From Pseudomonas sp. H3(2019) (GTDB taxonomy: Bacteria; Pseudomonadota; Gammaproteobacteria; Pseudomonadales; Pseudomonadaceae): a DNA stretch of 64,000 nt. Position 1 is the stretch's first letter, and each line of letters begins with the position of its first letter. A program made the translations under genes and the position numbers. The notes below the pieces were generated by a model. The model did no database searches. It saw only the letters and a program-made list of their open reading frames with translations, and had not been told where the DNA came from. The DNA lies in NCBI RefSeq assembly GCF_007713465.1, contig NZ_VMSG01000006.1:62001-126000 (forward strand), written 5' to 3'. Shown piece after piece: positions 52,692 to 63,716 of the stretch.

Positions 52692-52731
52692 ATTTTGCAT
52701 AGCATGCATTTACATGCACGAGGGGGTTCAG

Positions 52732-53190
52732 GTGTCGAGCAAGCTAGAACAGTTGCAGGCCTTGTTGGCCCCGGTGGTCGTGGCCCTTGGCTATGAATGC
52801 TGGGGTATTGAGTTTTCGGCTCAAGGTCGCCACTCACTGTTGCGCGTTTATATCGATAAAGAAGGCGGTGTGCTGGTGGACGATTGTGCCATCGTCAGCC
52901 GTCAGATCAGCGGTGTACTGGATGTTGAAGATCCGATCTCCGTTGAATACACCCTTGAAGTTTCCTCGCCTGGCATGGAACGCCCGCTGTTCACGCTTGA
53001 ACAGTTTGCAAAGTTTGCCGGTGACCAAGTGAAGATCAAGCTGCGCTCGCCTTTTGAAGGTCGACGCAACTTTCAGGGCCTTCTGCGCGGTGTAGAAGAG
53101 CAGGACGTCGTGGTGCAGGTTGAAGACCATGAATTCCTGTTGCCGATCGATATGATCGACAAGGCCAACATTATTCCCAGTTTTGACTGA
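52732..53190 (+). CDS. rimP: Ribosome maturation factor RimP
   Basis: A 152-residue RimP ([47 protein letters not shown]). It helps 30S subunit assembly. GTG 52732 is preferred, with GAGGGG before it; the extension into the upstream hairpins is not used. It is the first protein gene of the nusA operon. Confidence 0.96.
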   Translation: MSSKLEQLQALLAPVVVALGYECWGIEFSAQGRHSLLRVYIDKEGGVLVDDCAIVSRQISGVLDVEDPISVEYTLEVSSPGMERPLFTLEQFAKFAGDQVKIKLRSPFEGRRNFQGLLRGVEEQDVVVQVEDHEFLLPIDMIDKANIIPSFD

Positions 53191-53237
53191 GACGCGGATC
53201 CCGCGGATCCAATGGCTTGCGAAAGGCGAGGCGTACG

Positions 53238-54719
53238 ATGAGCAAAGAAGTACTGCTGGTTGTTGAGTCGGTATCCAATGAAAAGGGCGTACCGGCAAAC
53301 GTAATTTTTGAAGCGCTGGAGCTGGCTCTGGCCACTGCTACCAAAAAGCGTTTTGAAGACGAAGTTGATCTGCGTGTGGAAATCAATCGCCACACCGGTG
53401 CTTATGAAACTTTCCGTCGCTGGACGGTAGTCGAAGAAGCAGACCTGGATGATCCGGCTGTTGAAACCTGGCCGAGCAAGGTCCAGGAAACGCATCCTGG
53501 CGCGAAGGTCGGTGATGTTGTCGAAGAAAAAATCGAGTCCATCGAGTTCGGCCGTATCGCTGCGCAGACTGCCAAGCAAGTTATCGTGCAGAAAGTCCGT
53601 GAAGCCGAGCGTGCTCAAGTCGTTGATGCCTACCGCGAGCGTCTGGGAGAAATCATCTCCGGCACCGTGAAGAAAGTAACCCGCGACAACGTGATCGTTG
53701 ATCTGGGTAACAACGCTGAAGCGCTGCTGGCTCGAGAAGACATCATTTCTCGCGAAACTTTCCGGGTGGGTGTGCGCCTGCGTGCACTGCTCAAGGAAAT
53801 CCGCACCGAGAACCGCGGCCCGCAGCTGATTCTGTCGCGTACTGCGCCGGAAATGCTGATCGAGTTGTTCCGCATCGAAGTGCCGGAAATTGCTGAAGGC
53901 CTGATCGAAGTAATGGCTGCCTCCCGTGACCCGGGTTCGCGTGCCAAGATCGCGGTCCGCTCCAAAGACAAACGCATCGACCCGCAAGGTGCTTGCATTG
54001 GTATGCGCGGTTCGCGCGTCCAGGCAGTGTCGGGTGAGTTGGGCGGTGAGCGTGTGGATATCGTCCTGTGGGACGATAATCCTGCGCAGTTCGTAATCAA
54101 CGCCATGTCCCCGGCTGAGGTTGCGGCAATTATCGTTGACGAAGATGCCCATGCAATGGACATCGCCGTTGGCGCAGACAATCTGGCTCAGGCCATCGGT
54201 CGCGGTGGTCAGAACGTGCGTCTGGCTAGCCAGTTGACTGGCTGGACCCTGAACGTGATGACCGAATCGGACATCCAGGCTAAGCAGCAAGCAGAAACCG
54301 GCGACATCCTGCGCAACTTCATCGACGAGCTGGAAGTCGACGAAGATCTGGCGCAGGTGCTGGTTGATGAAGGCTTTACCAGCCTGGAAGAGATTGCCTA
54401 CGTACCGTTGGAAGAAATGCTCAACATCGATGGCTTTGACGAAGACACCGTCAACGAGCTTCGCGCTCGGGCCAAGGATCGTTTGTTGACTAAAGCCATC
54501 GCTACTGAGGAAAAGCTGGCAGACGCCCATCCGGCCGAAGACCTGCTCTCGCTTGAGGGTATGGACAAGGATTTGGCGATGGAACTGGCGGTGCGCGGCG
54601 TAATTACCCGCGAAGACCTGGCCGAGCAGTCTATTGACGACCTGCTCGACATCGACGGCATTGACGATGATCGTGCCGGCAAGTTGATCATGGCCGCCCG
54701 AGCCCATTGGTTCGAGTAA
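53238..54719 (+). CDS. nusA: Transcription termination/antitermination factor NusA
   Basis: A 493-residue NusA: N-terminal polymerase-binding domain, S1 (about 135-200), KH domains ([36 protein letters not shown]) and two C-terminal acidic repeats with helix-hairpin-helix elements ([13 protein letters not shown]). It acts in pausing, termination and feedback on this operon. Confidence 0.97.
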   Translation: MSKEVLLVVESVSNEKGVPANVIFEALELALATATKKRFEDEVDLRVEINRHTGAYETFRRWTVVEEADLDDPAVETWPSKVQETHPGAKVGDVVEEKIESIEFGRIAAQTAKQVIVQKVREAERAQVVDAYRERLGEIISGTVKKVTRDNVIVDLGNNAEALLAREDIISRETFRVGVRLRALLKEIRTENRGPQLILSRTAPEMLIELFRIEVPEIAEGLIEVMAASRDPGSRAKIAVRSKDKRIDPQGACIGMRGSRVQAVSGELGGERVDIVLWDDNPAQFVINAMSPAEVAAIIVDEDAHAMDIAVGADNLAQAIGRGGQNVRLASQLTGWTLNVMTESDIQAKQQAETGDILRNFIDELEVDEDLAQVLVDEGFTSLEEIAYVPLEEMLNIDGFDEDTVNELRARAKDRLLTKAIATEEKLADAHPAEDLLSLEGMDKDLAMELAVRGVITREDLAEQSIDDLLDIDGIDDDRAGKLIMAARAHWFE

Positions 54720-54745
54720 TAGGCGCGGCCTGAGGAGAGAAGTGC

Positions 54746-57259
54746 ATGACGCAAGTCACGGTGAAACAACTGGCCGATGAGGTCAAAACACCGGTAGAGC
54801 GCCTGCTGCAGCAGATGCGTGAGGCAGGTCTGCCGCACACCGCCGCCGAGGAACATGTGACCGACAGTGAGAAGCAATCTTTGCTGACTCACTTGAAAAG
54901 CAGCCACAAGGCGAAAGTGGAAGAACCGCGCAAAATCACGTTGCAGCGTAAAACCACCAGCACCCTGCGTGTTGCTGGCAGCAAAAGCATCAGCGTTGAA
55001 GTACGCAAGAAGAAAGTCTTCGTACAGCGCAGCCCGGAAGAAATCGAAGCCGAGCGCAAACGCGAACTGGAAGAACGTCGCGCAGTAGAAAATGCTGCAC
55101 GTCAGAAGGCTGAAGAAGAAGCCAAGCGTCGCGCCGAAGAAGAAGCGCGTCGCCAGCCTGCTGCTGCGCAACCTGCTACTGAAGCTGTTGCAGCACCTGC
55201 TGCAGTTGCCGAGCCAGTGCGTGAAGCACCGGTTGTAGCAGCTGCGCCAGCGGCTGACACTCGCAAACGCGACGAACAGCGTCGTCCGGACAAACCACGT
55301 GCTGACGATAACAATCGTCGTGGCGCGGGTGATGGTGAGCGCAAAAACGCTCCACATCGCGCTTCGGTCAAGGAAAAGGCGCCAGCTCCACGTGTTGCGC
55401 CACGCACTACCGACGAAGAAAGCGATGGCTTCCGTCGTGGTGGTCGCGGCAAGGCCAAGCTGAAGAAACGCAACGCCCACGGTTTCCAGAGCCCAACAGG
55501 CCCTGTCGTGCGCGAAGTGAAGATCGGCGAGACCATCACTGTTGGCGATCTCGCTCAGCAGATGTCGGTCAAGGCTGCTGAAATCATCAAGTTCATGTTC
55601 AAACTGGGTACTCCAGCGACCATCAACCAGGTACTTGATCAGGAAACTGCTCAACTGGTTGCTGAAGAGCTGGGCCACAAAGTGACCCTGGTCAGCGACA
55701 CCGCCCTGGAAGATTCCCTGGCCGAGTCCCTGAAGTTTGAAGGTGAGGCCTTCTCCCGTGCGCCAGTCGTGACCGTAATGGGCCACGTTGACCATGGTAA
55801 GACCTCGCTGCTCGACTATATCCGTCGTGCCAAGGTAGCGGCTGGCGAAGCCGGCGGTATCACCCAGCACATCGGTGCGTACCACGTTGAAACCGAACGC
55901 GGCATGGTCACCTTCCTCGATACCCCGGGTCACGCCGCGTTTACCGCCATGCGTGCTCGTGGTGCCAAGGCGACCGACATCGTGATCCTGGTGGTTGCAG
56001 CGGACGACGGCGTGATGCCGCAGACCATTGAAGCCGTACAGCACGCCAAGGCTGCCGGTGTTCCACTGGTTGTTGCAGTGAACAAAATCGACAAGCCGGG
56101 CGCCGATCTCGATCGCATCCGTAGCGAACTGTCGGTTCACGGTGTGACCTCGGAAGAGTGGGGCGGCGACACTCCGTTCGTATCGGTTTCGGCGAAAGTC
56201 GGTACCGGTGTAGACGAGTTGCTCGAAGCTGTTCTGCTGCAAGCTGAAGTTCTCGAACTGAAAGCGACCCCTTCGGCTCCTGGCCGTGGTGTCGTGGTTG
56301 AATCGCGTCTCGACAAAGGTCGTGGCCCGGTTGCAACCGTTCTGGTTCAGGACGGCACCCTGCGCCAAGGCGACATGGTGCTGGTCGGTTCGAACTATGG
56401 CCGCGTTCGCGCCATGCTCGACGAGAACGGCAAGCCAATCAAGGAAGCCGGTCCTTCCATCCCTGTCGAGATTCTCGGCCTGGACGGTACCCCGGACGCT
56501 GGCGACGAGATGAGCGTGGTTGCCGACGAGAAGAAAGCCCGTGAAGTGGCTCTGTTCCGTCAAGGCAAGTTCCGTGAAGTCAAACTGGCTCGTGCTCACG
56601 CAGGCAAGCTGGAAAACATCTTCGAGAACATGGGCCAGGAAGAGAAGAAGACGCTTAACATCGTCCTCAAATCCGACGTCCGTGGTTCGCTGGAAGCGTT
56701 GAACGGCGCCTTGAACGGCCTGGGTAACGACGAAGTGCAAGTGCGTGTAGTCGGTGGCGGTGTCGGTGGTATCACCGAGAGCGACGCCAACCTGGCACTG
56801 GCCTCCAACGCTGTACTGTTCGGCTTCAACGTGCGTGCCGATGCCGGCGCTCGCAAGATCGTCGAGCAGGAAGGTCTGGATATGCGTTACTACAACGTGA
56901 TCTACGACATCATCGAAGACGTCAAGAAAGCCCTGACCGGTATGCTTGGCAGCGACGTTCGGGAGAACATCCTGGGTATCGCTGAAGTCCGCGACGTGTT
57001 CCGTTCGCCGAAGTTTGGCGCGATCGCCGGTTGCATGGTTATCGAAGGTGTTGTGCACCGTAACCGTCCAATCCGTGTACTGCGTGAAGACATCGTTATC
57101 TTCGAAGGCGAGCTGGAATCCCTGCGCCGCTTCAAGGATGACGCTTCCGAAGTACGTGCCGGCATGGAGTGCGGTATCGGCGTGAAGAGCTACAACGACG
57201 TCAAAGTCGGTGACAAGATCGAAGTCTTCGAGAAGGTTCAGGTTGCTCGCAGCCTCTAA
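54746..57259 (+). CDS. infB: Translation initiation factor IF-2
   Basis: An 837-residue IF-2. It has an N-terminal IF2N domain ([20 protein letters not shown]), a long charged and Ala-rich linker with [16 protein letters not shown], then the GTPase with GHVDHGKTS (about 344), DTPGHAAF and NKID, and the C-terminal fMet-tRNA-binding domains. Very long antisense frames across it are artefacts. Confidence 0.98.
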   Translation: MTQVTVKQLADEVKTPVERLLQQMREAGLPHTAAEEHVTDSEKQSLLTHLKSSHKAKVEEPRKITLQRKTTSTLRVAGSKSISVEVRKKKVFVQRSPEEIEAERKRELEERRAVENAARQKAEEEAKRRAEEEARRQPAAAQPATEAVAAPAAVAEPVREAPVVAAAPAADTRKRDEQRRPDKPRADDNNRRGAGDGERKNAPHRASVKEKAPAPRVAPRTTDEESDGFRRGGRGKAKLKKRNAHGFQSPTGPVVREVKIGETITVGDLAQQMSVKAAEIIKFMFKLGTPATINQVLDQETAQLVAEELGHKVTLVSDTALEDSLAESLKFEGEAFSRAPVVTVMGHVDHGKTSLLDYIRRAKVAAGEAGGITQHIGAYHVETERGMVTFLDTPGHAAFTAMRARGAKATDIVILVVAADDGVMPQTIEAVQHAKAAGVPLVVAVNKIDKPGADLDRIRSELSVHGVTSEEWGGDTPFVSVSAKVGTGVDELLEAVLLQAEVLELKATPSAPGRGVVVESRLDKGRGPVATVLVQDGTLRQGDMVLVGSNYGRVRAMLDENGKPIKEAGPSIPVEILGLDGTPDAGDEMSVVADEKKAREVALFRQGKFREVKLARAHAGKLENIFENMGQEEKKTLNIVLKSDVRGSLEALNGALNGLGNDEVQVRVVGGGVGGITESDANLALASNAVLFGFNVRADAGARKIVEQEGLDMRYYNVIYDIIEDVKKALTGMLGSDVRENILGIAEVRDVFRSPKFGAIAGCMVIEGVVHRNRPIRVLREDIVIFEGELESLRRFKDDASEVRAGMECGIGVKSYNDVKVGDKIEVFEKVQVARSL

Positions 57260-57330
57260 CTCGCGCACTTCAAGAGCCGTGATGGGCAGCCGCATGCAAA
57301 TGCACAGCGCATCACCCGGACTCTAAACGC

Positions 57331-57364
57331 AACGCCCGGTCTGGCTTTTGTCAGGCCGGGCGTT
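57331..57364 (+). other. Hairpin between infB and rbfA
   Basis: AACGCCCGG (57331-57339) pairs with CCGGGCGTT (57356-57364), with inner CTG/CAG pairs. It is followed by TTGCC, not a good T-run, so it may partly attenuate or process the mRNA. Confidence 0.55.
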
Positions 57365-57418
57365 TGCCGCTTTCAGACCACACGGGTTTCACCGTGAGGC
57401 AGTAACAGGTAACAAGAC

Positions 57419-57820
57419 ATGGCAAAAGAATACAGCCGTACCCAACGTATCGGCGATCAGATGCAGCGTGAGCTGGCACAGCTGATCCGTCGTGAAGTCA
57501 AAGACCCGCGCGTCGGCCTGGTCACCATTACCGCTGTTGAAGTCAGCCGTGACGTCGGTCACGCCAAGATCTTCATCACCGTAATGGGGCAGGACAGCGC
57601 AGACGATATTGCTCAAAGCATCAAGGTGCTGAACTCGGCTGCCGGTTTCCTGCGCATGCAGTTGGCTCGCGAGATGAAGCTGCGCAGCGTTCCTCAGCTG
57701 CACTTCCACTACGACGAAAGCGTCGTGCGTGGCGCTCATCTGTCGGCATTGATCGAACGCGCCGTGGCTGAAGACAATCAGCACCCGGTTGCGGCAGAAC
57801 CCGTAGACACCAAGGAGTAA
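57419..57820 (+). CDS. rbfA: Ribosome-binding factor A
   Basis: A 133-residue RbfA ([57 protein letters not shown]). It helps 30S maturation and cold growth. It is separated from truB by three bases. Confidence 0.96.
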   Translation: MAKEYSRTQRIGDQMQRELAQLIRREVKDPRVGLVTITAVEVSRDVGHAKIFITVMGQDSADDIAQSIKVLNSAAGFLRMQLAREMKLRSVPQLHFHYDESVVRGAHLSALIERAVAEDNQHPVAAEPVDTKE

Positions 57821-57823
57821 TCG

Positions 57824-58741
57824 GTGGCTCAGGTCAAACGTATCCGTCGTAACGTCAGCGGTATCATCCTGCTCGACAAGCCGCTGGGGTTCACCTCCAA
57901 CGCGGCGTTGCAGAAGGTTCGCTGGCTGCTCAATGCCGAGAAGGCCGGGCACACCGGCAGTCTTGATCCGTTGGCCACCGGCGTGTTGCCGCTGTGCTTC
58001 GGTGAGGCGACCAAGTTCTCGCAATACCTGCTCGACTCCGACAAGGGCTATGAAACCCTGGCGCAACTGGGCAAGACCACCACCACGGCAGACGCTGAAG
58101 GTGAAGTTTTGCAGGAACGCCCGGTGACCGTTGGTCGCGCCGATATCGAAGCGGTTTTGCCGAAATTTCGTGGGCAAATCAGTCAGATACCGCCGATGTA
58201 CTCAGCCCTCAAGCGTGACGGTCAGCCGTTGTACAAGTTGGCTCGTGCAGGTGAAGTGGTGGAGCGCGAACCGCGTTCTGTTACTATTGCGCGCTTGGAA
58301 TTGCTCGCCTTTGAAGGTGATACTGCGCGCTTCGCCGTAGATTGCAGCAAAGGCACCTATATCCGCACCCTCGTGGAGGATATTGGTGAAGCACTCGGTT
58401 GTGGCGCTTACGTTGCGCAGTTGCGACGTACCCAGGCCGGTCCGTTCAGCCTGGCCCAGACGGTCACGCTGGAAGAGTTGGAAGCAGTACATGCCGAAGG
58501 CGGCAACGAAGCGGTTGATCGCTTCCTGATGCCATCGGACAGCGGCCTGCTGGATTGGCCACTGTTGCAGTTCTCGGAGCACAGCTCGTTCTACTGGCTC
58601 AACGGCCAGCCGGTACGCGCCCCGGATGCACCGAAATTCGGTATGGTACGTGTACAGGATCACAATGGTCGCTTCATCGGTATCGGTGAAGTGAGCGAAG
58701 ACGGGCGCATCGCGCCACGTCGACTGATTCGGTCAGAATGA
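57824..58741 (+). CDS. truB: tRNA pseudouridine-55 synthase
   Basis: A 305-residue Tru[41 protein letters not shown] (catalytic Asp near 47) and a C-terminal PUA-like domain. It makes the T-loop pseudouridine in tRNA. The GTG start at 57824 follows AAGGAG. Confidence 0.96.
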   Translation: MAQVKRIRRNVSGIILLDKPLGFTSNAALQKVRWLLNAEKAGHTGSLDPLATGVLPLCFGEATKFSQYLLDSDKGYETLAQLGKTTTTADAEGEVLQERPVTVGRADIEAVLPKFRGQISQIPPMYSALKRDGQPLYKLARAGEVVEREPRSVTIARLELLAFEGDTARFAVDCSKGTYIRTLVEDIGEALGCGAYVAQLRRTQAGPFSLAQTVTLEELEAVHAEGGNEAVDRFLMPSDSGLLDWPLLQFSEHSSFYWLNGQPVRAPDAPKFGMVRVQDHNGRFIGIGEVSEDGRIAPRRLIRSE

Positions 58742-58814
58742 CCGGACGAGGGTGGCTGTTAACAGGCACGGTCACTACTCATTTTTAGATACAGGGATTT
58801 GTCCCTGGCCTGTT

Positions 58815-58839
58815 GAAACTGTTTCTTTGAAACAGTTTC
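58815..58839 (+). promoter_or_regulatory. Perfect inverted repeat in the rpsO leader
   Basis: GAAACTGTTTC, TTT, GAAACAGTTTC: an 11-bp perfect stem ending 19 bases before the rpsO start. It is a candidate structure for S15 translational feedback, known in E. coli with a different fold. Confidence 0.6.
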
Positions 58840-58858
58840 CTGATAAAAGGATTGCCTC

Positions 58859-59128
58859 ATGGCTCTCGACGTTCAAGAAAAAGCTCAAATCGTAGCTGAC
58901 TACCAGCAAGCTGTTGGTGACACTGGTTCGCCAGAAGTGCAAGTTGCACTGCTGACCCACAACATCAACAAACTGCAAGGTCACTTCAAGGCCAACGGTA
59001 AAGATCACCACTCCCGTCGTGGTCTGATCCGCATGGTAAACCAGCGTCGCAAGCTGCTGGACTACCTGAAAGGCAAGGACGTGAGCCGTTACAGCGCTCT
59101 GATCGCTCGCCTGGGTCTGCGTCGCTAA
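58859..59128 (+). CDS. rpsO: 30S ribosomal protein S15
   Basis: An 89-residue S15 ([40 protein letters not shown]). It binds 16S rRNA and bridges to 23S; in E. coli it represses its own translation. AAAGGA lies before the ATG. It precedes pnp, as in E. coli. Confidence 0.98.
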   Translation: MALDVQEKAQIVADYQQAVGDTGSPEVQVALLTHNINKLQGHFKANGKDHHSRRGLIRMVNQRRKLLDYLKGKDVSRYSALIARLGLRR

Positions 59129-59207
59129 TAAGCGATTGCGCTAGAGGTTGGTTGTCTGTCGTGCGTCAGCGGGTTTCCCGCCGGCGCATGGCAGGCTCCC
59201 AGCCTCA

Positions 59208-59241
59208 AGTTTTATCTGGACAACAGTTTTATCTGGACAAT
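59208..59241 (+). repeat. 17-bp tandem duplication in the rpsO-pnp spacer
   Basis: AGTTTTATCTGGACAAC (59208-59224) is followed directly by AGTTTTATCTGGACAAT (59225-59241), one base different. It lies 85-118 bases upstream of the pnp start. Confidence 0.7.
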
Positions 59242-59325
59242 CAAAGTCGGGCCGATTCCCGGCATTGCCCAAGAATTTCGCAAGAAAACCAGTTCCCCCA
59301 AGAGCCACAAAGAAGGTAGGACACC

Positions 59326-61431
59326 GTGAACCCGGTAATCAAAAAATTCCAGTTCGGTCAGTCGACCGTTACCCTCGAGACTGGCCGTATCGCCCGTCAG
59401 GCCTCCGGCGCAGTATTGGTCACCGTTGACGACGACGTCAGCGTATTGGTGACCGTAGTCGGTGCCAAACAAGCCGATCCAGGCAAGGGCTTCTTCCCTC
59501 TGTCTGTTCACTACCAGGAAAAAACTTACGCTGCCGGTAAGATCCCTGGCGGTTTCTTCAAGCGCGAAGGCCGTCCTTCCGAGAAAGAAACCCTGACTTC
59601 CCGACTGATCGACCGTCCGATCCGTCCGCTGTTCCCGGAAGGTTTCATGAACGAAGTGCAGGTTGTCTGCACCGTCGTTTCCACCAGCAAGAAGACCGAT
59701 CCGGACATCGCTGCGATGATCGGTACCTCGGCTGCGCTGGCGATCTCCGGCATTCCTTTCGATGGCCCGATCGGCGCTGCCCGCGTTGCATTCCACGAAA
59801 GTACCGGCTACCTGCTGAACCCGACTTACGAGCAACTGAAAGCTTCGAGCCTGGACATGGTCGTTGCCGGTACTTCGGAAGCGGTATTGATGGTTGAATC
59901 GGAAGCCAAAGAGCTGACCGAAGACCAGATGCTGGGCGCGGTACTATTTGCTCACGACGAGTTCCAGGTTGTGATCAACGCTGTTAAAGAACTGGCTGCC
60001 GAAGCTGCCAAGCCAACCTGGACCTGGGCTCCTCAGCCTGAAGCCACCGCACTGCTGGGCGCTATCCGTGCCGAGTTCGGCGACGCGATCTCCCAGGCTT
60101 ACACCATCACCGTCAAGGCCGACCGTTACGCTCGCCTGGGCGAACTGAAAGACCAGGTTGTTGCCAAGCTGTCCGGTGAAGAAGGCCAGCCTTCGTCCAG
60201 CGAAGTCAAAGCAGCTTTCGGTGAAATCGAATACCGCACCGTTCGCGAAAACATCGTTAACGGCAAGCCACGTATCGACGGCCGCGACACCCGTACCGTA
60301 CGTCCGCTGAACATCGAAGTCGGCGTTCTGCCGAAGACCCACGGTTCGGCATTGTTCACCCGTGGCGAAACCCAGGCTCTGGTCGTTGCGACTCTGGGCA
60401 CCGCCCGTGACGCACAACTGCTGGACACCCTGGAAGGCGAGAAAAAAGACCCGTTCATGCTGCACTACAACTTCCCTCCGTTCTCGGTGGGCGAGTGTGG
60501 TCGCATGGGTGGCGCTGGTCGTCGTGAAATCGGTCACGGCCGTTTGGCCCGTCGTTCGGTTCAGGCCATGCTGCCTGCTGCCGACGTGTTCCCGTACACC
60601 ATCCGTGTGGTATCGGAAATCACCGAATCCAACGGTTCCAGCTCGATGGCATCGGTCTGCGGTGCTTCCCTGGCGCTGATGGACGCTGGTGTGCCAATGA
60701 AGGCGCCGGTTGCCGGTATCGCCATGGGCCTGGTTAAAGAAGGCGAGAAGTTCGCCGTCCTGACCGACATCCTGGGTGACGAAGACCACCTGGGCGACAT
60801 GGACTTCAAGGTAGCCGGTACCTCCAAAGGTGTTACCGCGCTGCAGATGGACATCAAGATCAAAGGCATCACCGAAGAAATCATGGAAATCGCTCTGGGC
60901 CAAGCCCTGGAAGCGCGCCTGAACATCCTCGGCCAGATGAACCAGATCATTGCCCAGTCGCGTACCGAGCTGTCGGAAAACGCTCCGACCATGATTGCGA
61001 TGAAAATCGACACCGACAAAATCCGTGATGTCATCGGTAAAGGCGGCGCAACCATTCGTGCGATCTGTGAAGAGACCAAGGCTTCGATCGACATCGAAGA
61101 CGACGGCTCGATCAAGATCTTCGGCGAAACCAAGGAAGCAGCTGAAGCCGCTCGTCAGCGCGTCCTGGGCATCACCGCTGAAGCTGAAATCGGCAAGATC
61201 TACGTCGGTAAAGTGGAACGCATCGTCGACTTCGGCGCATTCGTCAACATCCTGCCGGGCAAGGACGGTCTGGTTCACATCTCCATGCTGAGCGACGCTC
61301 GCGTTGAGAAAGTGACCGACATCCTGAAAGAAGGCCAGGAAGTGGAAGTACTGGTACTGGACGTGGACAACCGCGGCCGTATCAAGCTGTCCATCAAAGA
61401 CGTAGCAGCAGCCAAGGCTTCGGGCGTTTAA
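59326..61431 (+). CDS. pnp: Polynucleotide phosphorylase
   Basis: A 701-residue PNPase with two RNase PH domains, a helical linker, KH ([14 protein letters not shown] near 566) and S1 ([20 protein letters not shown] near 626). It degrades mRNA from the 3' end. GTG 59326 follows AAGGTAGG. In E. coli it is autoregulated through its leader. Confidence 0.98.
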   Translation: MNPVIKKFQFGQSTVTLETGRIARQASGAVLVTVDDDVSVLVTVVGAKQADPGKGFFPLSVHYQEKTYAAGKIPGGFFKREGRPSEKETLTSRLIDRPIRPLFPEGFMNEVQVVCTVVSTSKKTDPDIAAMIGTSAALAISGIPFDGPIGAARVAFHESTGYLLNPTYEQLKASSLDMVVAGTSEAVLMVESEAKELTEDQMLGAVLFAHDEFQVVINAVKELAAEAAKPTWTWAPQPEATALLGAIRAEFGDAISQAYTITVKADRYARLGELKDQVVAKLSGEEGQPSSSEVKAAFGEIEYRTVRENIVNGKPRIDGRDTRTVRPLNIEVGVLPKTHGSALFTRGETQALVVATLGTARDAQLLDTLEGEKKDPFMLHYNFPPFSVGECGRMGGAGRREIGHGRLARRSVQAMLPAADVFPYTIRVVSEITESNGSSSMASVCGASLALMDAGVPMKAPVAGIAMGLVKEGEKFAVLTDILGDEDHLGDMDFKVAGTSKGVTALQMDIKIKGITEEIMEIALGQALEARLNILGQMNQIIAQSRTELSENAPTMIAMKIDTDKIRDVIGKGGATIRAICEETKASIDIEDDGSIKIFGETKEAAEAARQRVLGITAEAEIGKIYVGKVERIVDFGAFVNILPGKDGLVHISMLSDARVEKVTDILKEGQEVEVLVLDVDNRGRIKLSIKDVAAAKASGV

Positions 61432-61460
61432 TTACCCCGCAGCTTAAGCGCTGAACAAGC

Positions 61461-61491
61461 AAACGCCCCGACTGGTTCGGGGCGTTTTGCT
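61461..61491 (+). terminator. Terminator of the nusA-pnp operon
   Basis: AAACGCCCCGA (61461-61471) and TCGGGGCGTTT (61477-61487), followed by TTGC. Confidence 0.85.
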
Positions 61492-61581
61492 GTGTGCTGT
61501 TAAATCAAAAGATCGTCTGAAGCAAATTGAGGGGCTTACCAAGTTGCCCGACCCCAAAGTCAGTGCTAGGTTTAGCCCACC

Positions 61582-61657
61582 GCCCGTGTAGCTCAGCCGG
61601 TAGAGCAGCGCACTCGTAACGCGAAGGTCGCAGGTTCGATTCCTGTCTCGGGCACCA
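61582..61657 (+). tRNA. thrW: tRNA-Thr (CGT)
   Basis: 76 nt with 3' CCA. Anticodon loop CTCGTAA gives CGT. Acceptor GCCCGTG against CTCGGGC leaves a T-T mismatch. Standard D and T arms (GGTTCGATTCC). The symbol is by analogy with E. coli thrW. Confidence 0.95.
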
Positions 61658-61664
61658 CTTCCCC

Positions 61665-62171
61665 TTATTTCACCTTACGGCTCAATTCCTCGACGGTGCG
61701 TTTGAGCTGATCCATCGCACGATCCTGATCGCTGATGGTCCGTTTCAGGTTCGAGATCTCGCTGCTGTTCGAGCTGGAGCTGGAGCCGCTGTTGCGATTG
61801 AGATCTTCCACCTGCCGACCAAGCTTATCCAGATCACGTTCCTGCTCTTTGACCTTGCTCTTGAGGTCGTCGATCTCCTTGCTGCTGGAGTTTGAGCTGG
61901 AACCGCTGCTGCGCTTGAGTTCTTCGATCTGGCGCGTCTGGTTGCTGATGGTTTCCTGCATCTTTTTCAGTTCGTCGATGCGCAAATCGCTTTTGACCAG
62001 AACGTCCTTGCCGTATTCATTATGGATGGCGGAGAGTTTGTCATCGTAGGACGGACTGCCGTTGCTCAGCTCAATGCCGGCCATTGCGGTGCCCGGCAGA
62101 GCCAGGACACCCAGCAGGGCGGTCATTGCGGTGGCGGACAGAACAGAGGAAAGCTTCGAAAAACTGCGCAT
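61665..62171 (-). CDS. Exported Ser-rich coiled-coil protein
   Basis: A 168-residue protein with a signal peptide (MRSFSKLSSVLSATAMTALLG to about AMAG, 31). It then has coiled-coil segments separated by two Ser-rich linkers (RSSGSSSNSSSKE and RNSGSSSSSNSSE), so it contains two tandem repeats of helix plus linker. Function unknown; periplasmic or surface structural role is inferred. ATG 62171 is preferred. Confidence 0.75.
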   Translation of the reverse strand: MRSFSKLSSVLSATAMTALLGVLALPGTAMAGIELSNGSPSYDDKLSAIHNEYGKDVLVKSDLRIDELKKMQETISNQTRQIEELKRSSGSSSNSSSKEIDDLKSKVKEQERDLDKLGRQVEDLNRNSGSSSSSNSSEISNLKRTISDQDRAMDQLKRTVEELSRKVK

Positions 62172-62473
62172 CACTGAGGTTCCTTGTGAAGTACCGATAT
62201 GGCACATTGCTATGACTTTGGATTTGAAATTATGTTCCCGAGGCTCTTGATGCACCCTGCATGAAACTTTTTGTGGGATAGATGTAAAGAGCCGTGTAAA
62301 TCGTGGGCCAAACGTCCTATATTCGGTGCCTGCATGAGCACCGCCCAGCAGTTTTCAGATGATCCCGAATGGTTCTGAAGGCCAGATAAACCGGGCTTCA
62401 AACGGTTTTCTGCGTCAGAGAGATCCTTGATGATCCAGATCCATCTTCCATTCCCATGATCAGCGAGAACGCC
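62172..62473. other. Divergent promoter region, no gene seen
   Basis: Holds the upstream regions of the coiled-coil protein gene and the DUF6388 gene. No clear promoter, repeat or RNA was recognised. Confidence 0.4.
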
Positions 62474-62779
62474 ATGACCGTGAACGAAATGACTCAAGAG
62501 CAAAGACACGAAGAGGCCCTCAAGAAGTACATGCTTGATGCGCCGGAATTGATGGAAGAGATCAAGAACCTGAGCGCCGACGATCAGAAAGATCAGATTC
62601 AGTGGGCGTTCGAGGACGAGGCAGAAGCGCAGGGCTTGCAGCCTTGGGAGCTGACGCTCAAGTACACCTCAACGCCGGAAGAGTACGAAGCGACGCGCCT
62701 TGCGTTGCACAAGGAAGCCGCCGAAGTGCTGGGCGTCGAGTGGGAAGAATATTGCGAGATGAACAATCTGGTGGTTTGA
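62474..62779 (+). CDS. DUF6388-type small acidic protein
   Basis: A 101-residue acidic protein (MTVNEMTQEQRHEEALKKYM; EDEAEAQGLQPWELTLKY; VLGVEWEEYCEMNNLVV) resembling the DUF6388 family common in Pseudomonas. Function unknown, cytoplasmic. The start could be ATG 62474 or ATG 62456. Confidence 0.7.
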   Translation: MTVNEMTQEQRHEEALKKYMLDAPELMEEIKNLSADDQKDQIQWAFEDEAEAQGLQPWELTLKYTSTPEEYEATRLALHKEAAEVLGVEWEEYCEMNNLVV

Positions 62780-62787
62780 AAGCAGCT

Positions 62788-62867
62788 TCAAGCTACAAGC
62801 TACAAGCTACAAGCTACAAGCCAAGCGCGGAACCGCTTGAGGTTTGCAGCTTGCAGCTTGCAGCTCC
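62788..62867. repeat. Heptamer-repeat hairpin after the DUF6388 gene
   Basis: Four copies of AGCTACA (62791-62818), a small stem CAAGCG/CGCTTG (62822-62839), then three copies of TTGCAGC (62844-62864). The arms are nearly complementary, differing by one base per heptamer. It is between convergent genes (DUF6388 and nadC) and may terminate transcription; such AAGCTACAAGCT arrays recur in Pseudomonas. Confidence 0.75.
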
Positions 62868-63716
62868 TCAGATACTGAGGCGCATCGACAGGTCTACAGC
62901 CTTCACATCCTTGGTCATCGCCCCAATCGAGATGTAATCCACGCCCGTCTCGGCGATTGGCCGCAAGGTGCTTTCGTTGACGCCACCGCTGGCTTCGAGT
63001 TTCGCCTTGCCGGCATTCAGCCGCACGGCTTCGCGCATGTCGTCCAGGCTCAGTTCATCAAGCATGATGATGTCGGCGCCCGCCGCCAGGGCCTCCTTGA
63101 GCTCCTCCAGGCTTTCCACTTCAACCTCCACCGGTTTGCCCGGCGCGATCTTGTGCGCGGCGGCGATGGCTTGAGGGATACCACCGCAGGCAGCGATATG
63201 GTTTTCCTTGATCAGAAACGCGTCGTAAAGACCGATGCGGTGGTTGTGGCAACTGCCGCAGGTCACGGCGTACTTTTGCGCCAACCGCAGCCCAGGCAGG
63301 GTTTTTCGGGTATCCAGCAGTTTCACCTGAGTATCGGCAACGAAGTCGGCCAGGTACTGCGCGCGAGTGGCGACACCGGAAAGCAGTTGCAGGAAGTTCA
63401 GCGCACTACGCTCGCCGGTCAGCAGCGAACGGGCGGGGCCTTCGAGGTGAAACAACGCCTGATTGGGGCTCACGCGTTCACCGTCGCGCACTTGCCAGTG
63501 CACCGCGACCCGAGGGTCCAGCTGGCGAAACACCGCGTCGACCCAGGCGGTGCCGCTGATGACGGCCGCATCACGGGTAATGATCGTGGCTTTGGCCAGG
63601 CGTTCGGCGGGGATCAGTTGTGCGGTGATGTCGCCGCTGCCGATATCTTCAAGCAACGCACGGCGCACGTTGGCTTCGATTTCGGCGGTCAAATCGGCGA
63701 GGCGTAGATTCGGCAT
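62868..63716 (-). CDS. nadC: Nicotinate-nucleotide pyrophosphorylase (carboxylating)
   Basis: A 282-residue QPRTase: [25 protein letters not shown] (about 135-145), [18 protein letters not shown] and [10 protein letters not shown]. It converts quinolinate and PRPP to nicotinate mononucleotide in NAD synthesis. ATG 63716 gives the normal N-terminus. It is beside tRNA-Thr on the other strand, separated by the two small genes. Confidence 0.96.
   Translation of the reverse strand: MPNLRLADLTAEIEANVRRALLEDIGSGDITAQLIPAERLAKATIITRDAAVISGTAWVDAVFRQLDPRVAVHWQVRDGERVSPNQALFHLEGPARSLLTGERSALNFLQLLSGVATRAQYLADFVADTQVKLLDTRKTLPGLRLAQKYAVTCGSCHNHRIGLYDAFLIKENHIAACGGIPQAIAAAHKIAPGKPVEVEVESLEELKEALAAGADIIMLDELSLDDMREAVRLNAGKAKLEASGGVNESTLRPIAETGVDYISIGAMTKDVKAVDLSMRLSI

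Noticed and set aside
53073-54707. 544-codon antisense frame over nusA
   Set aside because: Shadow of nusA; no motif.
54398-57295. 965-codon antisense frame over infB
   Set aside because: Artefact of high GC and codon bias opposite infB.
59944-61278. 444-codon antisense frame over pnp
   Set aside because: Shadow of pnp with no start signal.
62788-62867. Possible CRISPR array
   Set aside because: Seven-base tandem units without spacers and no cas genes; a heptamer-repeat hairpin instead.
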